A DNA stretch of 64,000 nucleotides from Brachionus manjavacas (taxonomy: Eukaryota; Rotifera; Eurotatoria; Ploima; Brachionidae). Within the stretch, counting starts at the first letter, position 1. The number at the start of each line of letters is the position of its first letter. The notes under the pieces were generated by a model that did no database searches, had not been told where the DNA came from, and worked only from the letters and a program-made list of their open reading frames with translations. Shown here in pieces: positions 53,138 to 63,131 of the stretch. The translations under genes were made by a program, and so were the position numbers. The stretch lies in contig JAHQIY010000017.1 in the NCBI GenBank assembly GCA_019054805.1, positions 682,001 through 746,000 of the forward strand, written 5' to 3'.

Positions 53138-54298
53138 CTAAACCCAAGTTTGACTTAAATTGTCATACAAGCTCAATTGGTCTTCATTTTGCTCCATAAT
53201 TGAAGTTAACTTACTCGTTCTTTTTTTGTAAAGACCATTTTCTTTCAAATTTAACTTAAAAGAATTTTTCGAATCATAATTTCTCATTTTATAAAATTTA
53301 TTTTCAACTTCCATTTTAAAATCGCTCAAATCAACATTTTTTAGATATTTTATTGAATCTAGTGGTGTTTCTGCAGCTTTTGTTCTAAACCACTTGTGAT
53401 CCAACACTTGAGTTATATTCAATCTCTTTGCCGGATCGACTTCAAGCATTGAAAGAATTAAATCTTTAGCTTCTTCGGTCAAAACCGACCATTCTTTGGT
53501 GGTCAAATCCAAATCTCTAGAAATTATTCTTTCCATCATTCCTTTGCTAAAATCGGATTCAGTTGAGCTATTGAAAGGCAAGTATCCACAGCATAAAACA
53601 AACATTAATACTCCAAGAGACCATATGTCACAGGAAATACTGTAACTTGGTTCACACAAAACTTCTGGTGCAACATATGGAGCAGTGAATTTCGAAGAGT
53701 TTAAACCCAATTTTTCTTGTTTAGCAAAACCAAAGTCTGCTAATTTTACAGTCAAATCCTGTCCTGAGCAAAGAACATTCTCTAATTTTATATCTCTGTG
53801 AGCAATACCTTTAGAATGCAAAACTTTAACAGCTGCACAAATTTGTCTCACAATGTTCATAATGTCTTTTTCACTAAAATTTTTATTATCATTTTTTATT
53901 TTGTCCCATAAAGAACCTCCTTCCATACTAAGTAATTATTAAAAAAAATTAAAGTTAATTCTTTAAAGTTACTATTCTAGTATTAGATAAAAATTCTTAT
54001 CTGTGGAGTACAAAGCATGAATATCGACGATGTTGGTACATGAGCCCAAGCATTCCCAGTGTAAATTAATTTCATTTTTTGACTTGTCATTTTTTTCCAA
54101 TGGCTTTAATAATTAATTTCTTTGTATCTTTAATTGAAAAAATAGATAAATTACTTTTATTGCATATAATTTTTTGTCTTTTTTTGATTTAGCCAAGAAA
54201 ACATGTCCATTTAGTCCATAACCCAAGTTACCTAGTTTCTTGAATTTTGATTTAATTGAGAAAACTGTTTCTTCGTATAAAGTGCTTAGTTTATTCAT
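53138..54298 (-). CDS. Divergent MAPKAPK2-like protein kinase, long form
   Basis: Three exons on the minus strand: 54298-54155, 54103-53973, 53927-53138, joined in frame to 354 residues, with introns at the same codon positions as in the kinase at 24046-25056. Motifs: glycine loop NLGYGLNGHV, YAIK lysine, NEINLHWECLGSC, HRDIKLEN, DFGFAKQE, APEVL, GYLPF, RLNITQVLDHKWF. Unlike the short paralogue it keeps an MK2-type tail (TPLDSIKYLKN, MEVENKFYKMRN, a basic YKKRTSK), where MK2 has its autoinhibitory helix and NLS/p38 docking. The activation loop reads NSSKFTAPY with no TP, so the p38 phosphosite appears lost. Exon 1 is shorter and lacks the MG start. The middle of the gene is nearly identical to the paralogue. 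Confidence 0.82.
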
Positions 54299-54865
54299 TA
54301 TTGTTTGATTTTTTCAGAATTTTTGCCATGTTATTTAAATTATTTTTCCAAAGCCATGTGGGCGATTTTTATTTGAATAAAAAACAATTAATTGAAGAGT
54401 TTTTTTTTTGAATTATGAGTAATTGTTTATCTAAAAAATTGATAAAAAAAATTATTTTAAATTAGAGATTTTTTATGAAATCGGGTTACTATACCTTTAA
54501 AATGTAATAAAAAAAATTGCATAATAATATTTTCGAGTTTTTTTTTTTTTAAATAAGCATTTATATCAATTATCAAAACTTGTTTTGATAAGCTTTGAAT
54601 TTTTTTTCTATTTTATTAAAAAATTAATATTTTTTATATTTAATTAAAAATAAATATTAGAGAATGATTAATGAAAAAGTTTGGTTGAATTTGCTAGCCA
54701 AAAACTAAAATTCAAAATATTAACTTTTTTGCAAGATTACATATGTTAGTATGGTACGCACATTCTCATTTTTCATAAATCCAAATTTACCTTTTCTTTC
54801 ACTTAGAATAAAAAAATTCTTAAAATTTTTAATTTTTAAATTCTGATTATTACACTTAACAATAA
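54299..54865. other. Intergenic between divergent kinase and TOMM22 genes
   Basis: AT-rich spacer of under 600 bp that must hold both upstream regions. No motif is supported. Confidence 0.5.
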
Positions 54866-55298
54866 ATGGCTTTGGAAATCGAAGAAAACATCGATGTAAA
54901 TTATATTATATTATATATATTGATAAATAAAATTCAAAATAATAATTTCTTAATTTAAATTAATTGATTAGAATTTGGAGATCGAAGATGAGACCCTTGG
55001 AGAAAGATTGATGGGTCTTAGCGAAATGTTCCCAGAGTCAGTGCGCACTTTTTCCGACTCCATCTTCAATTCGTCGGTGAGCGCGAGCAAAAACTTGTAC
55101 AAATGGTCAAGATCGGGCCTGTGGGTGGTCGCGTCCACATTCACAATTCTCATTTTGCCCATTATTTGCGAAGAACAACGCGCTAGCATCGAAGAACAGC
55201 AGGCCAAACAGCAGAGAGAACTTTTGTTGGGACCGAGCGCAGCGACCAGCTCGGCCGCTGGGGCACCAATGCCGCTCGGATTCGCTCCTGTCAAATAA
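54866..55298 (+). CDS. TOMM22: Mitochondrial import receptor TOM22
   Basis: Central receptor/organiser of the outer-membrane TOM complex. Two exons: 54866-54895 (MALEIEENID) and 54972-55298, joined in phase 0 by a 76-bp intron, 118 residues. Visible family features: acidic N terminus (EIEENID, EIEDE), the signature ETLGERLMGLSEMFPE, a Pro in the C-terminal membrane helix (LWVVASTFTILILPII), a Gln/Glu-rich intermembrane segment (EEQQAKQQRELLLGP) and a Gly/Pro-rich end. It is a tail-anchored protein without presequence. The cytosolic acidic domain is shorter than in vertebrates (about 142 residues in total). It is convergent with the MK2 gene, stops 174 bp apart. Confidence 0.93.
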
Positions 55299-55472
55299 TC
55301 ATAGCTAATTATTTTACTAAAATAAAAAATTAACAAAATTTTTTCTTAAAATTTTCATAAACATTTTATTCAAAAGTATCAAATCTAATTAAAGTAATGA
55401 TAAAAAAAAAAAAACTATTTACACAACAGCATTTTAAATAATAATAAGAAAAAAAATAATTTAAAAATAAGT

Positions 55473-56717
55473 TCACTCGGTTGGAGAAATGGACCGAACC
55501 GACATCATTGATTGTTCACGCGAAAAGTCTTCGGGCACAGGCTGTAAATCTTCTGGTTTATTTTTTTTATTTTTCATCCTTTTTTCTAGAAATTTATTTT
55601 TAGATAGATCCAATTTGACAACAGAGTCTTTAATCCTCATTTCGTCCAGAGCTTTTCCCATATTTTGCTGCACTTCGCCCCACTGGTCCTTGTCCTCTTT
55701 TAGAATGTCAAGCGATGGCAGCGGCGTCGCTGGCACATTGTGGTACCTGGAAATCCAATTGCTCTTCATTATGTCATTGATGGTAGAGCGTTTTTCCGGC
55801 ACAGTCTCCAGCATGCCTTTGATCAGATCCTTTCCCTCTTTGGACACACGCGACCACTCGGCGTCGGGAAAAGTGTATTCGCCAGCCTTGATGCGGCGCT
55901 TCATGCCCGGAGAAATCGGTTGTCCGTGAGTGCTGTAAAAGGGCGGATAGCCGCAACACAAGATGTATAAGATGACACCAAGAGACCAGATGTCGCAAGA
56001 GATGTCGTAGCGCTGAGGACCAAGAACTTCGGGCGCTACGTAATACGGTGTGTAGCAAGGAGTTATTAGGCCCAGTGACACCTCTTTGGCAAAGCCAAAA
56101 TCGGTCAGTTTTATGACCGCTCTTTCATCGTTTGTGGTCAGCAGAAGATTCTCGGGCTTTAAGTCCCGGTGGGCGATGTTCATGCTGTGCAAGTGTTTGA
56201 CTGCAGAGCATATTTGATGCATCATCTTGGCGACCTCTTGCTCTGTGAACGGCTGGGTCCGCTCGGAAATTTTCGAAAAAAGTTCACCACCCTCCATGCA
56301 TTCCATCACTACCAGGATCACTTTTTGGTTATTGATTACATTCTCATACACGTCTATTATCTGGACTATGTAAGGACACCCTTGACATGCTCGCCACTGA
56401 AGGTCTATCTCGCGCTTAGCCTTGGTAGACTCGCGCAAAGTTTTCAAGGCAAATTTTTGCCTGGTTTGCTTGTGGGTGCAGGAAAGCACTTTGCCGCTGA
56501 TGCCCAAGCCCAACACTTCTTTGGTGATTATGTAGTCTTCGTAGATCGGATTTGTTTTTGGCTTAAGGGACATGTTTACTATTGGTTTGGGAAATTTTGG
56601 CAAGTTGTCTGAATTTAGGAAATAAGTTGACGAGAATTTTTGGGATTTTTTATTAAAAAAGTTGTGACTTATCAATACACGGCTTCTTTTTTTCAACTCA
56701 CTACTTGAAGAACCCAT
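55473..56717 (-). CDS. MAPKAPK2: MAP kinase-activated protein kinase 2 (MK2/MK3 type)
   Basis: Ser/Thr kinase downstream of p38 in stress signalling. Single exon, 414 residues from the ATG at 56715-56717 (MGSSSSELKK); an in-frame upstream extension of 14 hydrophobic residues to 56759 is probably 5' UTR, since the paralogue also starts MG. Domains: glycine loop at 67-76 (EVLGLGISGK), ATP lysine 92 in FALK, helix C with REIDLQW, HRDLKPEN with Asp185, DFG at 206-208, activation-loop Thr219 in LITPCYTP (the p38 site of the family), APE, then the autoinhibitory helix after TPLPSL and a basic NLS/p38-docking stretch at about 373-388 (KNKFLEKRMKNKK). All key residues are present, so it should be an active, p38-regulated kinase that shuttles between nucleus and cytoplasm. 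Base composition is less AT-rich than in the two divergent paralogues, and it lacks their introns. Confidence 0.95.
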   Translation of the reverse strand: MGSSSSELKKRSRVLISHNFFNKKSQKFSSTYFLNSDNLPKFPKPIVNMSLKPKTNPIYEDYIITKEVLGLGISGKVLSCTHKQTRQKFALKTLRESTKAKREIDLQWRACQGCPYIVQIIDVYENVINNQKVILVVMECMEGGELFSKISERTQPFTEQEVAKMMHQICSAVKHLHSMNIAHRDLKPENLLLTTNDERAVIKLTDFGFAKEVSLGLITPCYTPYYVAPEVLGPQRYDISCDIWSLGVILYILCCGYPPFYSTHGQPISPGMKRRIKAGEYTFPDAEWSRVSKEGKDLIKGMLETVPEKRSTINDIMKSNWISRYHNVPATPLPSLDILKEDKDQWGEVQQNMGKALDEMRIKDSVVKLDLSKNKFLEKRMKNKKNKPEDLQPVPEDFSREQSMMSVRSISPTE

Positions 56718-58095
56718 TTTAAAAAAAGAGAATAAAATTAGTAAGGAAAAATTTTGCAAAATTTAAAGATAAAAATGTAAAAATTAGTCATTTTATGATC
56801 ATTAATATTTACCTTAATTTTTTGTAAAATGAGCTGTTTCGATGGCAATAACAATATTGCGAAATATTTCTAGTTTTTAGTTTTTTTTCTCTTTTTTTTT
56901 TACTCAAAAAACAAGTCAAAACGTAATCTAGAGAAAAATATTATATACAAGTTTAAATTATAATATTTATTCATAATTTTTTAATTTGGATTATATTTTT
57001 TGAAATCTTGATATTTGAACGTCAATAAATTGAATGTTTTTATTAAACAGGCTTTGAAAAACATGACCACGCTAAAATAGAAAAAAACTAGCAAAATTTT
57101 TTTAAATAAATCATTTTTTTTTATTTCTTAAATTAAAGATTTTTAGAAAAAATATGACATTTATTTTTTAATTCTCAATTATCTAATTTTCAATTAACCA
57201 CTCCTACATAATCTTCAAGCTTTAGAAAATCGAAAATTAATCTGAAAAACAATAAATTACCTTTTGAACGTAGCCAAGCTTGAAAAGTATATTTTTTTTT
57301 ATTTTAGATAAAATTATAATATAAACTCTCATTCTAAGGAATATTTATACATATGCTTTTAAAATTTCGAGTCGAAATTAGCATAAATTGAACGTTTCTA
57401 CGGAAATTAAAAGTCTTCCATTATCAAATGATTCTAATAAAAACTAATTACTAAATTTTACTTCTAAATGATGCAATTTAATTTGCCTAATAAGCAAATT
57501 TTATGTAATACTTTATAAAGTATTGGGTTGATGTTCTAAACGTTTTTTAACATGAAAAAAAAAAAATTTTGACAAGACTTTTTTTTAGTTGTCAAATTAC
57601 GTCTTTTTTCAATTTAGTTTTAATATTACATTAACACCTGAAAAAATTATGTTGAATTAGTAATAAATAAAGAAAACAAAATTTTAATTACCTTTTTAAA
57701 GAAATTAAATTTTAAATTTTTTAAATTTTAATCATAAGTAAGTAGAAGTGGAAGATTTGAGATAACTTAAAAAAAAGAAGCATAAAATGTGAGAATATCT
57801 AAAATTTATTTTTGTACTTTTGATAAGAACATACGGTTTTGTTACTTATTAACCATTCTGGAATATGAAATAATTGTAAAACCTATATTATCATCGTTAG
57901 ATAGCAAAATAAAGCTGCATATTTTCGTAAGAGTTAGATCAAAAAATAAAAAATAAAAACAGCTTTCATCTAACCTTAGTTCTCCTTTTTCGGAATATTG
58001 ATTGCATTAACTTATTACGGAAATTATTTGCTAAATGATGATATTTATATTTATATTATATTTTTTTATCCATAAAATTTTTATTAAAGTAGTGA
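56718..58095. other. Intergenic, 5' flank of MAPKAPK2
   Basis: AT-rich, long A and T tracts. No exon or element recognised. Confidence 0.5.
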
Positions 58096-58099
58096 TTTG

Positions 58100-59130
58100 A
58101 TCCCAGTATTTTACGTAAATTAACGTATATTAATCAAAACGGTCAAAAATTGTTGAAAAAATGTCTTTTTTTCCATAAATCGAAAATTTAAAAATTCTTT
58201 TTTTTTTTTTTTTAAAGATTTTAGAAATTACTATATTTAACCAAAAATTAAGTAAATTTTGGTTATTTTTTGAAAAATTGGCAAAAAAAGTAAAATTTTT
58301 TCCTTCTTTTTCATTATGAGAATTTATCTATTCCAGAGATACATTGATTATTGATGAATTTGATTTTTTAGTTTAATTTTTTTATCGTTTTTAAAAATTT
58401 CTAACTAGACTTTGTTTCGAACTTTGATCATTTTCTTTTAATTTTTAATCAACGACTTTCTCAACTTGACTTTTAAAACATATAATTTTTGGAGATATTT
58501 TATTCTAAAAATTTTAGAAAAATTTTTTTAAAAATATAAATTATTTATTTAATTAAATATTTTTTTGGTCATTTTTTATTGAGTGTGAGTGAAAAATTTT
58601 TGAGTGAAATGATTGTGAGTGCTCGTGTGAGTGTTAGTGTGAGTGATTCACCTAAAATTTTGAGTGAATCACTCACATTCAACTCTCGAGTAATTAGCAC
58701 TCATACTCACACTCAAAATAAAAAAAAAATGAGTGAAAATTTCTGTTTGCAAATCGAATTTTCATTTTAAAAAAAATCATAATATTTTAAAGTTAATGAT
58801 CAGGCAAGTCACCATCTTTGAATGACTATCTCAATTTGCCCCTCAACTTGAAATTACTATTTTTGGTTAAAAATAGTAATTTCTAAAATATTTAAAAAAA
58901 AAAATTAAAAAAAAAAAGAAATTTTTTCAAAACTTTTTGGCCGTTTTGAGTTTTACCAAATTTTACCAAAATTATTGTAAAATCCTATTAATTTACGTAA
59001 TTTTTCGTAAAATACCCCTTTTTTGCTTTTCGGATTTTATGTTAATTTACGTAAAATTTGGTATAATTTTGTTAATTTACGGTATTTTACGTGATTTTTC
59101 GTAAAATAAGGGGAACAAATTACCACTGTA
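58100..59130. repeat. Large imperfect inverted repeat
   Basis: 58100-58245 pairs with the complement of about 58850-59000 (agaaattactat... with ...atagtaatttct; aaaacggtcaaaa with ggccgtttt). At the centre, 58575-58720 is a second palindrome built of GAGTG/CACTC units. The outer right part is rich in TTTACGTAAA motifs, also found at 60.6 and 61.3 kb. Probably a decayed foldback DNA transposon. Confidence 0.6.
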
Positions 59131-60276
59131 TAATGAAAGTAGAGAAATCTTTTTAAAAAAATTCGTCCAGACTTAACTTTTTTTAAATTTATTCGACTTT
59201 TTAAATAGGTAATGTAAGCTCTGTTATTTTAATTTATAAAACAATTTTTAGCAAAATTAATAGAGAAAGAATTTACTTATTCTGCTCTTAAGTTGCCAAA
59301 TTAGTCTCATTTTCAAATTTTTTTTAGTTGAGTTAATAATTACTTTTAACTGGAATTATTTTTAGGAAAAAAAAAGTTTCTAAGAAAAAAATCCTCTATA
59401 AAACTAAAAACACCAACGAAATTTTTTTGACGTACTTTCAAAATTTCAATTGTCTTTGTTTAACTTTGTAAATATAAAAATTAATTACTTTTATCTTTTT
59501 TTTAAATATATAGACTCCAACGAATAATTTTGTAAAATGACCTTTTTTTCCTTAAATTCACTGTCTTTGCCAAAAGTTGGGTCAAAAAATTTACTGGTTC
59601 TTCTAGTTTTATTATAAATAGCATCATTTTACCTTATCTAATTATGTATTCTAACTTTCTTTAAAAAAAAATTTAACTTGGTTAAAAATTTAGACTTTTA
59701 AATGGCTTATTTGAAACGGAAAAATAAAAATTTCCCTTTAAATCTAGACGGAAATGAATTTTTTTTATATTTTTTCCATTGATTTCTACAAATCATGTTG
59801 ACTCTTAATGATCGTTCTTTCCCTAGTTTATTTCTTGAAACTAAGCTGATTGTCTTTTAAAGCTAATTATAAGCCGTATCATTCTCCACCTATTTGAGGA
59901 AATAAAATTAAGAAGAAATATAATTTAAAATAAAATTACGAAATGCGCTAAACCCCTTTTTTTGAAAATTTCGATGTTGATTCTAGTTAAAAATTCTTTA
60001 TATAATTATATATCTTTGAATCATTTTGAGCTTCGAAACTCTAATCAGTTTATAATTATCATTTTTTGGTTCTCTTTTTATGGATATGTTGTATTCTATT
60101 CAATTTTTCAACTTTTAAAAATCCCGTTTCACTTTATTAATTTCAATAATTGATACTAAAGCTTTATTAAAATAAAATAAATTTTTGTTTTTTCTTTTGT
60201 AAATTACCGTCAAAATAATTATTCACTTAAATTTGATTTCAAAAATTTTATCTTGTCTTTATACTTTATTTGGAAT
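59131..60276. other. Intergenic, nothing recognised
   Basis: AT-rich. The short frame at 59962-60153 is low-complexity and I do not support it as a gene. Confidence 0.5.
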
Positions 60277-60604
60277 GTATTGAACATTTTGACAAGTAAA
60301 AAAACATGTTCTAGTAGACTGAATTTAACCAAATATTTAAAAGACTTTAATTACTTGAAAATTTTAGGTATATACTTACTTTTTCTGATATCTGACGAAA
60401 GGAGATTATAATTCATTTGGAACTTTTAACTTTAATTAAATAGTGACATAGCTTTGCAACAATCATGTTTTCAATTAATTTCTTAATGATTCCTCCACAT
60501 ATGTCCAAATAACTTAATAATTGTGTGTTTTCATCTTGTAATAGATTATACCCGAAACACGTTCTTAACTAAATTACATAAGTAAACCAATTAATTAAAA
60601 TATA

Positions 60605-61358
60605 CAGTGTTGATTTGACACGTGGGTTTTGACGTAAAATTACGTAAAATTACGTAAATTTACGTATATTTACGGGTAAAAACTAAAAGGCCAAAAAAAG
60701 GGTAAAAGGGTAAAAACTAAAAGGCCAAAAATTTCGTAAAATCCTCTTAGATGAAATCTCCAGCAAACTCACCTGACTTAAATCCAATTGAAATGGTCTG
60801 GAGTGAGTTAAAAAGGTTTATTCTTTCAGAATGTCCAGAAAATTAACAAGACGTCATTGATGCAATTTTTAAGTTTCAAAACAGATTAACTGCAGAGAAG
60901 TGTATCCATTATATAAACCACATTAAAAAGGTATTATTTAGTGTACAAACATTTTTAAATTCGAGTTTAAATACATAAATTTAATATAAGGTGATACCGA
61001 TTATAATTGAAAAGAATGGAGAATGGTCGAATCATTAAAATATATTCTTACATTCTTAACATTTAAAAAATAAAATCTCTGCTTAATATCTATTTTTAAT
61101 TTTAAAATTTTTACGAAATTTTACCACTTTTAAACTCAAATTTTACGAAATTTTACGTAAAATATCGTAAATTTTTTTTCTCGAGTTTGAAACTTATATT
61201 TTGTTGAATTTGAGCAAAATTATTAAAAATATACCAAAAAACGGCGAATTTTGGCCTTTTAGTTTTTACCCTTTTTAGCGTTAAATTACGAAAAGTTACG
61301 TAAATTTACGTAAATTTTCGTAATTTTACGTCAAAACCCACGTGTCAAATCAACACTG
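60605..61358 (+). mobile_element. Tc1/mariner-type element remnant with TIRs
   Basis: Both ends carry inverted CAGTGTTGATTTGACACGTG followed by GGTTTTGACGTAAAATTACG, each bordered by TA. Between them 60751-60978 encodes the C-terminal end of a Tc1-type transposase. Length 754 bp, so an internally deleted, non-autonomous derivative. Confidence 0.8.
60751..60978 (+). pseudogene. Tc1-type transposase C-terminal fragment
   Basis: 76 codons beginning MKSPANSPDLNPIEMVWSEL, the region holding the last catalytic acid (Glu of NPIE) of the DDE triad, then an in-frame TAA at 60844-60846, then VIDAIFKFQNRLTAEKC and a stop at 60976-60978. The DNA-binding domain and the first two catalytic Asp residues are missing. 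Confidence 0.8.
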
Positions 61359-62281
61359 TAATACTTTCTGGTTTAACTTGTTTACATTTTCTACTTTTGT
61401 AAGTCTAGAGCTCAAGCGTTTTACAGCTCTTTATACCTTATTTCTTGAAGTATCTGGTTAAACTGCAGGCCATTTTTTTTTAATTTAAAGTAAAAATGGA
61501 CAAACTCAAATAACTTTTGAACTAAAAGACATAAAAAATGATTAAGATCTCTTTAAAATAAGGTATCAAAGAAATTAATTGAGAACATGTTAGTTGACAA
61601 GTAAAAAAACATGTGGAGGAATCATTAAGAAATTAATTGAAAACATGATTTTTGTAAAGCTATGTCACTATTTAATTAAAGTTAAAAGTTCCAAATGAAT
61701 TATAATTTTCTTTTCGTCAGATTTCAGAAAAAGTAAGTTTATACTTAAAATTTTCAAGTAATTAAAAAAAGTAAAATTTTGGCAACCTTTTCAAACAGTT
61801 TTTTGTCAATAATACATCAAAAAATAATTAAGGGTTCATTTTTATCGTTTTTTATTGCTCATGATAAAAGTTAGAGGAGAGGCATGATTTACAGATTAAG
61901 ATGTTCTAGGCGGTCTTTTTCACCTAGAAAACCATGTAAAAAATAGATTTTTTAAACTGTCTAAATTTTTAAATTCTTTTAAATATATCAAAATTAAAAA
62001 AAATATATTAGTGGTAAATTGAGTCTACTAGAACATGTTTTTTTACTTGTCAAAATTTTGAACATTCTTTTTTGAGTGCCCGTTGAAAAGAAAAAAATCC
62101 TTTTAATATTTAAAACAAAATAAAAAATATCGAAAAAATAAAATTTCAAAAAAAAACAGCATTTTTTTATTATAAATTTATTTAATTTAATTAAAATAAA
62201 AAAATTGTCACATTTAATTTCATCTAAGATAGCAAAAATTACATAGAAATTTTTGATTCTTTTGTACACAGAATGAAATGA

Positions 62282-62821
62282 TTAGAACTTTTTATTCCTA
62301 ACCTCTTTGTCGTATTTGTCCAGCAAGTACTTTTTGAACAACGACTGATTTTTCCACAAATCAGCAGCCTGGTGGTTCAGAGCACTGGCAATATTGGGGT
62401 CGCCGAGCAGACTCTGAACCGAGAGCAAAATTGACAGCACATCATATGTAGCCGACCATTTTTCCCTGAGAATGTCCAGACAAATATTTCCGTTCTCGTC
62501 CACATTCGGATGAAAGCAGGACGACTCGAATTTGACTTTGGGGGCAACTATGGGATACCCATTTGGAAAGTCGAGTATCAGTCGATACTCCAAGCCTTCG
62601 TACACAGTTCCGATCGGACCTTGAATGGTGCCGATCCATTTGAACAGATTGTCGCCATCGGGAAAAGCAGAGACACCTTTCTCGCCCGACATCATCAGTG
62701 ACATTAGTTCTTGTTGCAAGCGTTTGCTTACCGAATGCTTGTCTTTGGTCACTGTTTGCACAGTGTCATTCTTTTTCGCGCTTGACGAATTGGTAGCAAC
62801 TTGCTGCTCTGAGCCAGACAT
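62282..62821 (-). CDS. UBE2C: Ubiquitin-conjugating enzyme E2 C
   Basis: APC/C-partner E2 that starts ubiquitin chains on mitotic substrates. Single exon, 179 residues from the ATG at 62819-62821, the same length as vertebrate UBE2C. Visible features: variable N-terminal extension, [24 protein letters not shown] signature spread over residues about 30-55, HPN motif in [10 protein letters not shown], the catalytic Cys in NICLDIL followed by [17 protein letters not shown], and a C-terminal [10 protein letters not shown] helix. All residues needed for catalysis are there. It lies in the same direction as the SS18-like gene, about 310 bp downstream of it. It is intronless here. Confidence 0.95.
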   Translation of the reverse strand: MSGSEQQVATNSSSAKKNDTVQTVTKDKHSVSKRLQQELMSLMMSGEKGVSAFPDGDNLFKWIGTIQGPIGTVYEGLEYRLILDFPNGYPIVAPKVKFESSCFHPNVDENGNICLDILREKWSATYDVLSILLSVQSLLGDPNIASALNHQAADLWKNQSLFKKYLLDKYDKEVRNKKF

Positions 62822-63131
62822 TCTCAAAAAATTTTCTTTCTTTCTTTGCTCAAATATTTACAAATTCAAGTCTAAAAATTGAATTTTATGCTTGTACAAT
62901 CAAGATCAATTAGCAACTTGTTTCATTTGGTGTGCATGTATGCGTGTTTTATTCAAAAATAAACCATGATGCATTTTGTTTTGTCTTATTTTTTTTTCAA
63001 GAGATTTGAAGTCCTAGAACTCGATACACTAAAGAATAGAGTTGTACACAAAATTTATTTTTTATTTTTGATTTCATTAAAAAAAAACATATTTACAAAC
63101 TAACAAAAAAAGAGAGAGAAGAAAAATTTAT
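62822..63131. other. Spacer between SS18-like and UBE2C genes
   Basis: About 310 bp holding the 3' end of the SS18-like gene (AAT/ATAAA-like T/A runs) and the UBE2C upstream region. Confidence 0.5.

Larger units (their letters stand above)
60277..62075. mobile_element. Nested inverted-repeat structure around a Tc1-type element
   Basis: Outer arms at 60277-60330 and 62012-62075 are inverted copies (cattttgacaagtaaaaaaa and complement, continuing ACATGTTCTAGTAGACT). Middle arms at about 60350-60505 and 61608-61765 are inverted copies of about 155 bp at roughly 90% identity. A third copy of the gacaagtaaaaaaacatgt motif is at 61594. The Tc1-type element 60605-61358 lies in the centre. Confidence 0.7.

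Noticed and set aside
55489..56612. Plus-strand frames over the MAPKAPK2 gene
   Set aside because: Antisense shadows of a well-supported kinase.
56718..56759. 14-residue N-terminal extension of MAPKAPK2
   Set aside because: Hydrophobic and T-rich like leader DNA; the paralogue also starts at MG, so the inner ATG is preferred.
59962..60153. 63-residue Phe/Ile-rich frame
   Set aside because: Expected by chance in AT-rich DNA; no splice context or domain.
62822..62827. Two-residue upstream start for UBE2C
   Set aside because: It would begin at TTG; the ATG at 62819-62821 gives the usual 179-residue length.
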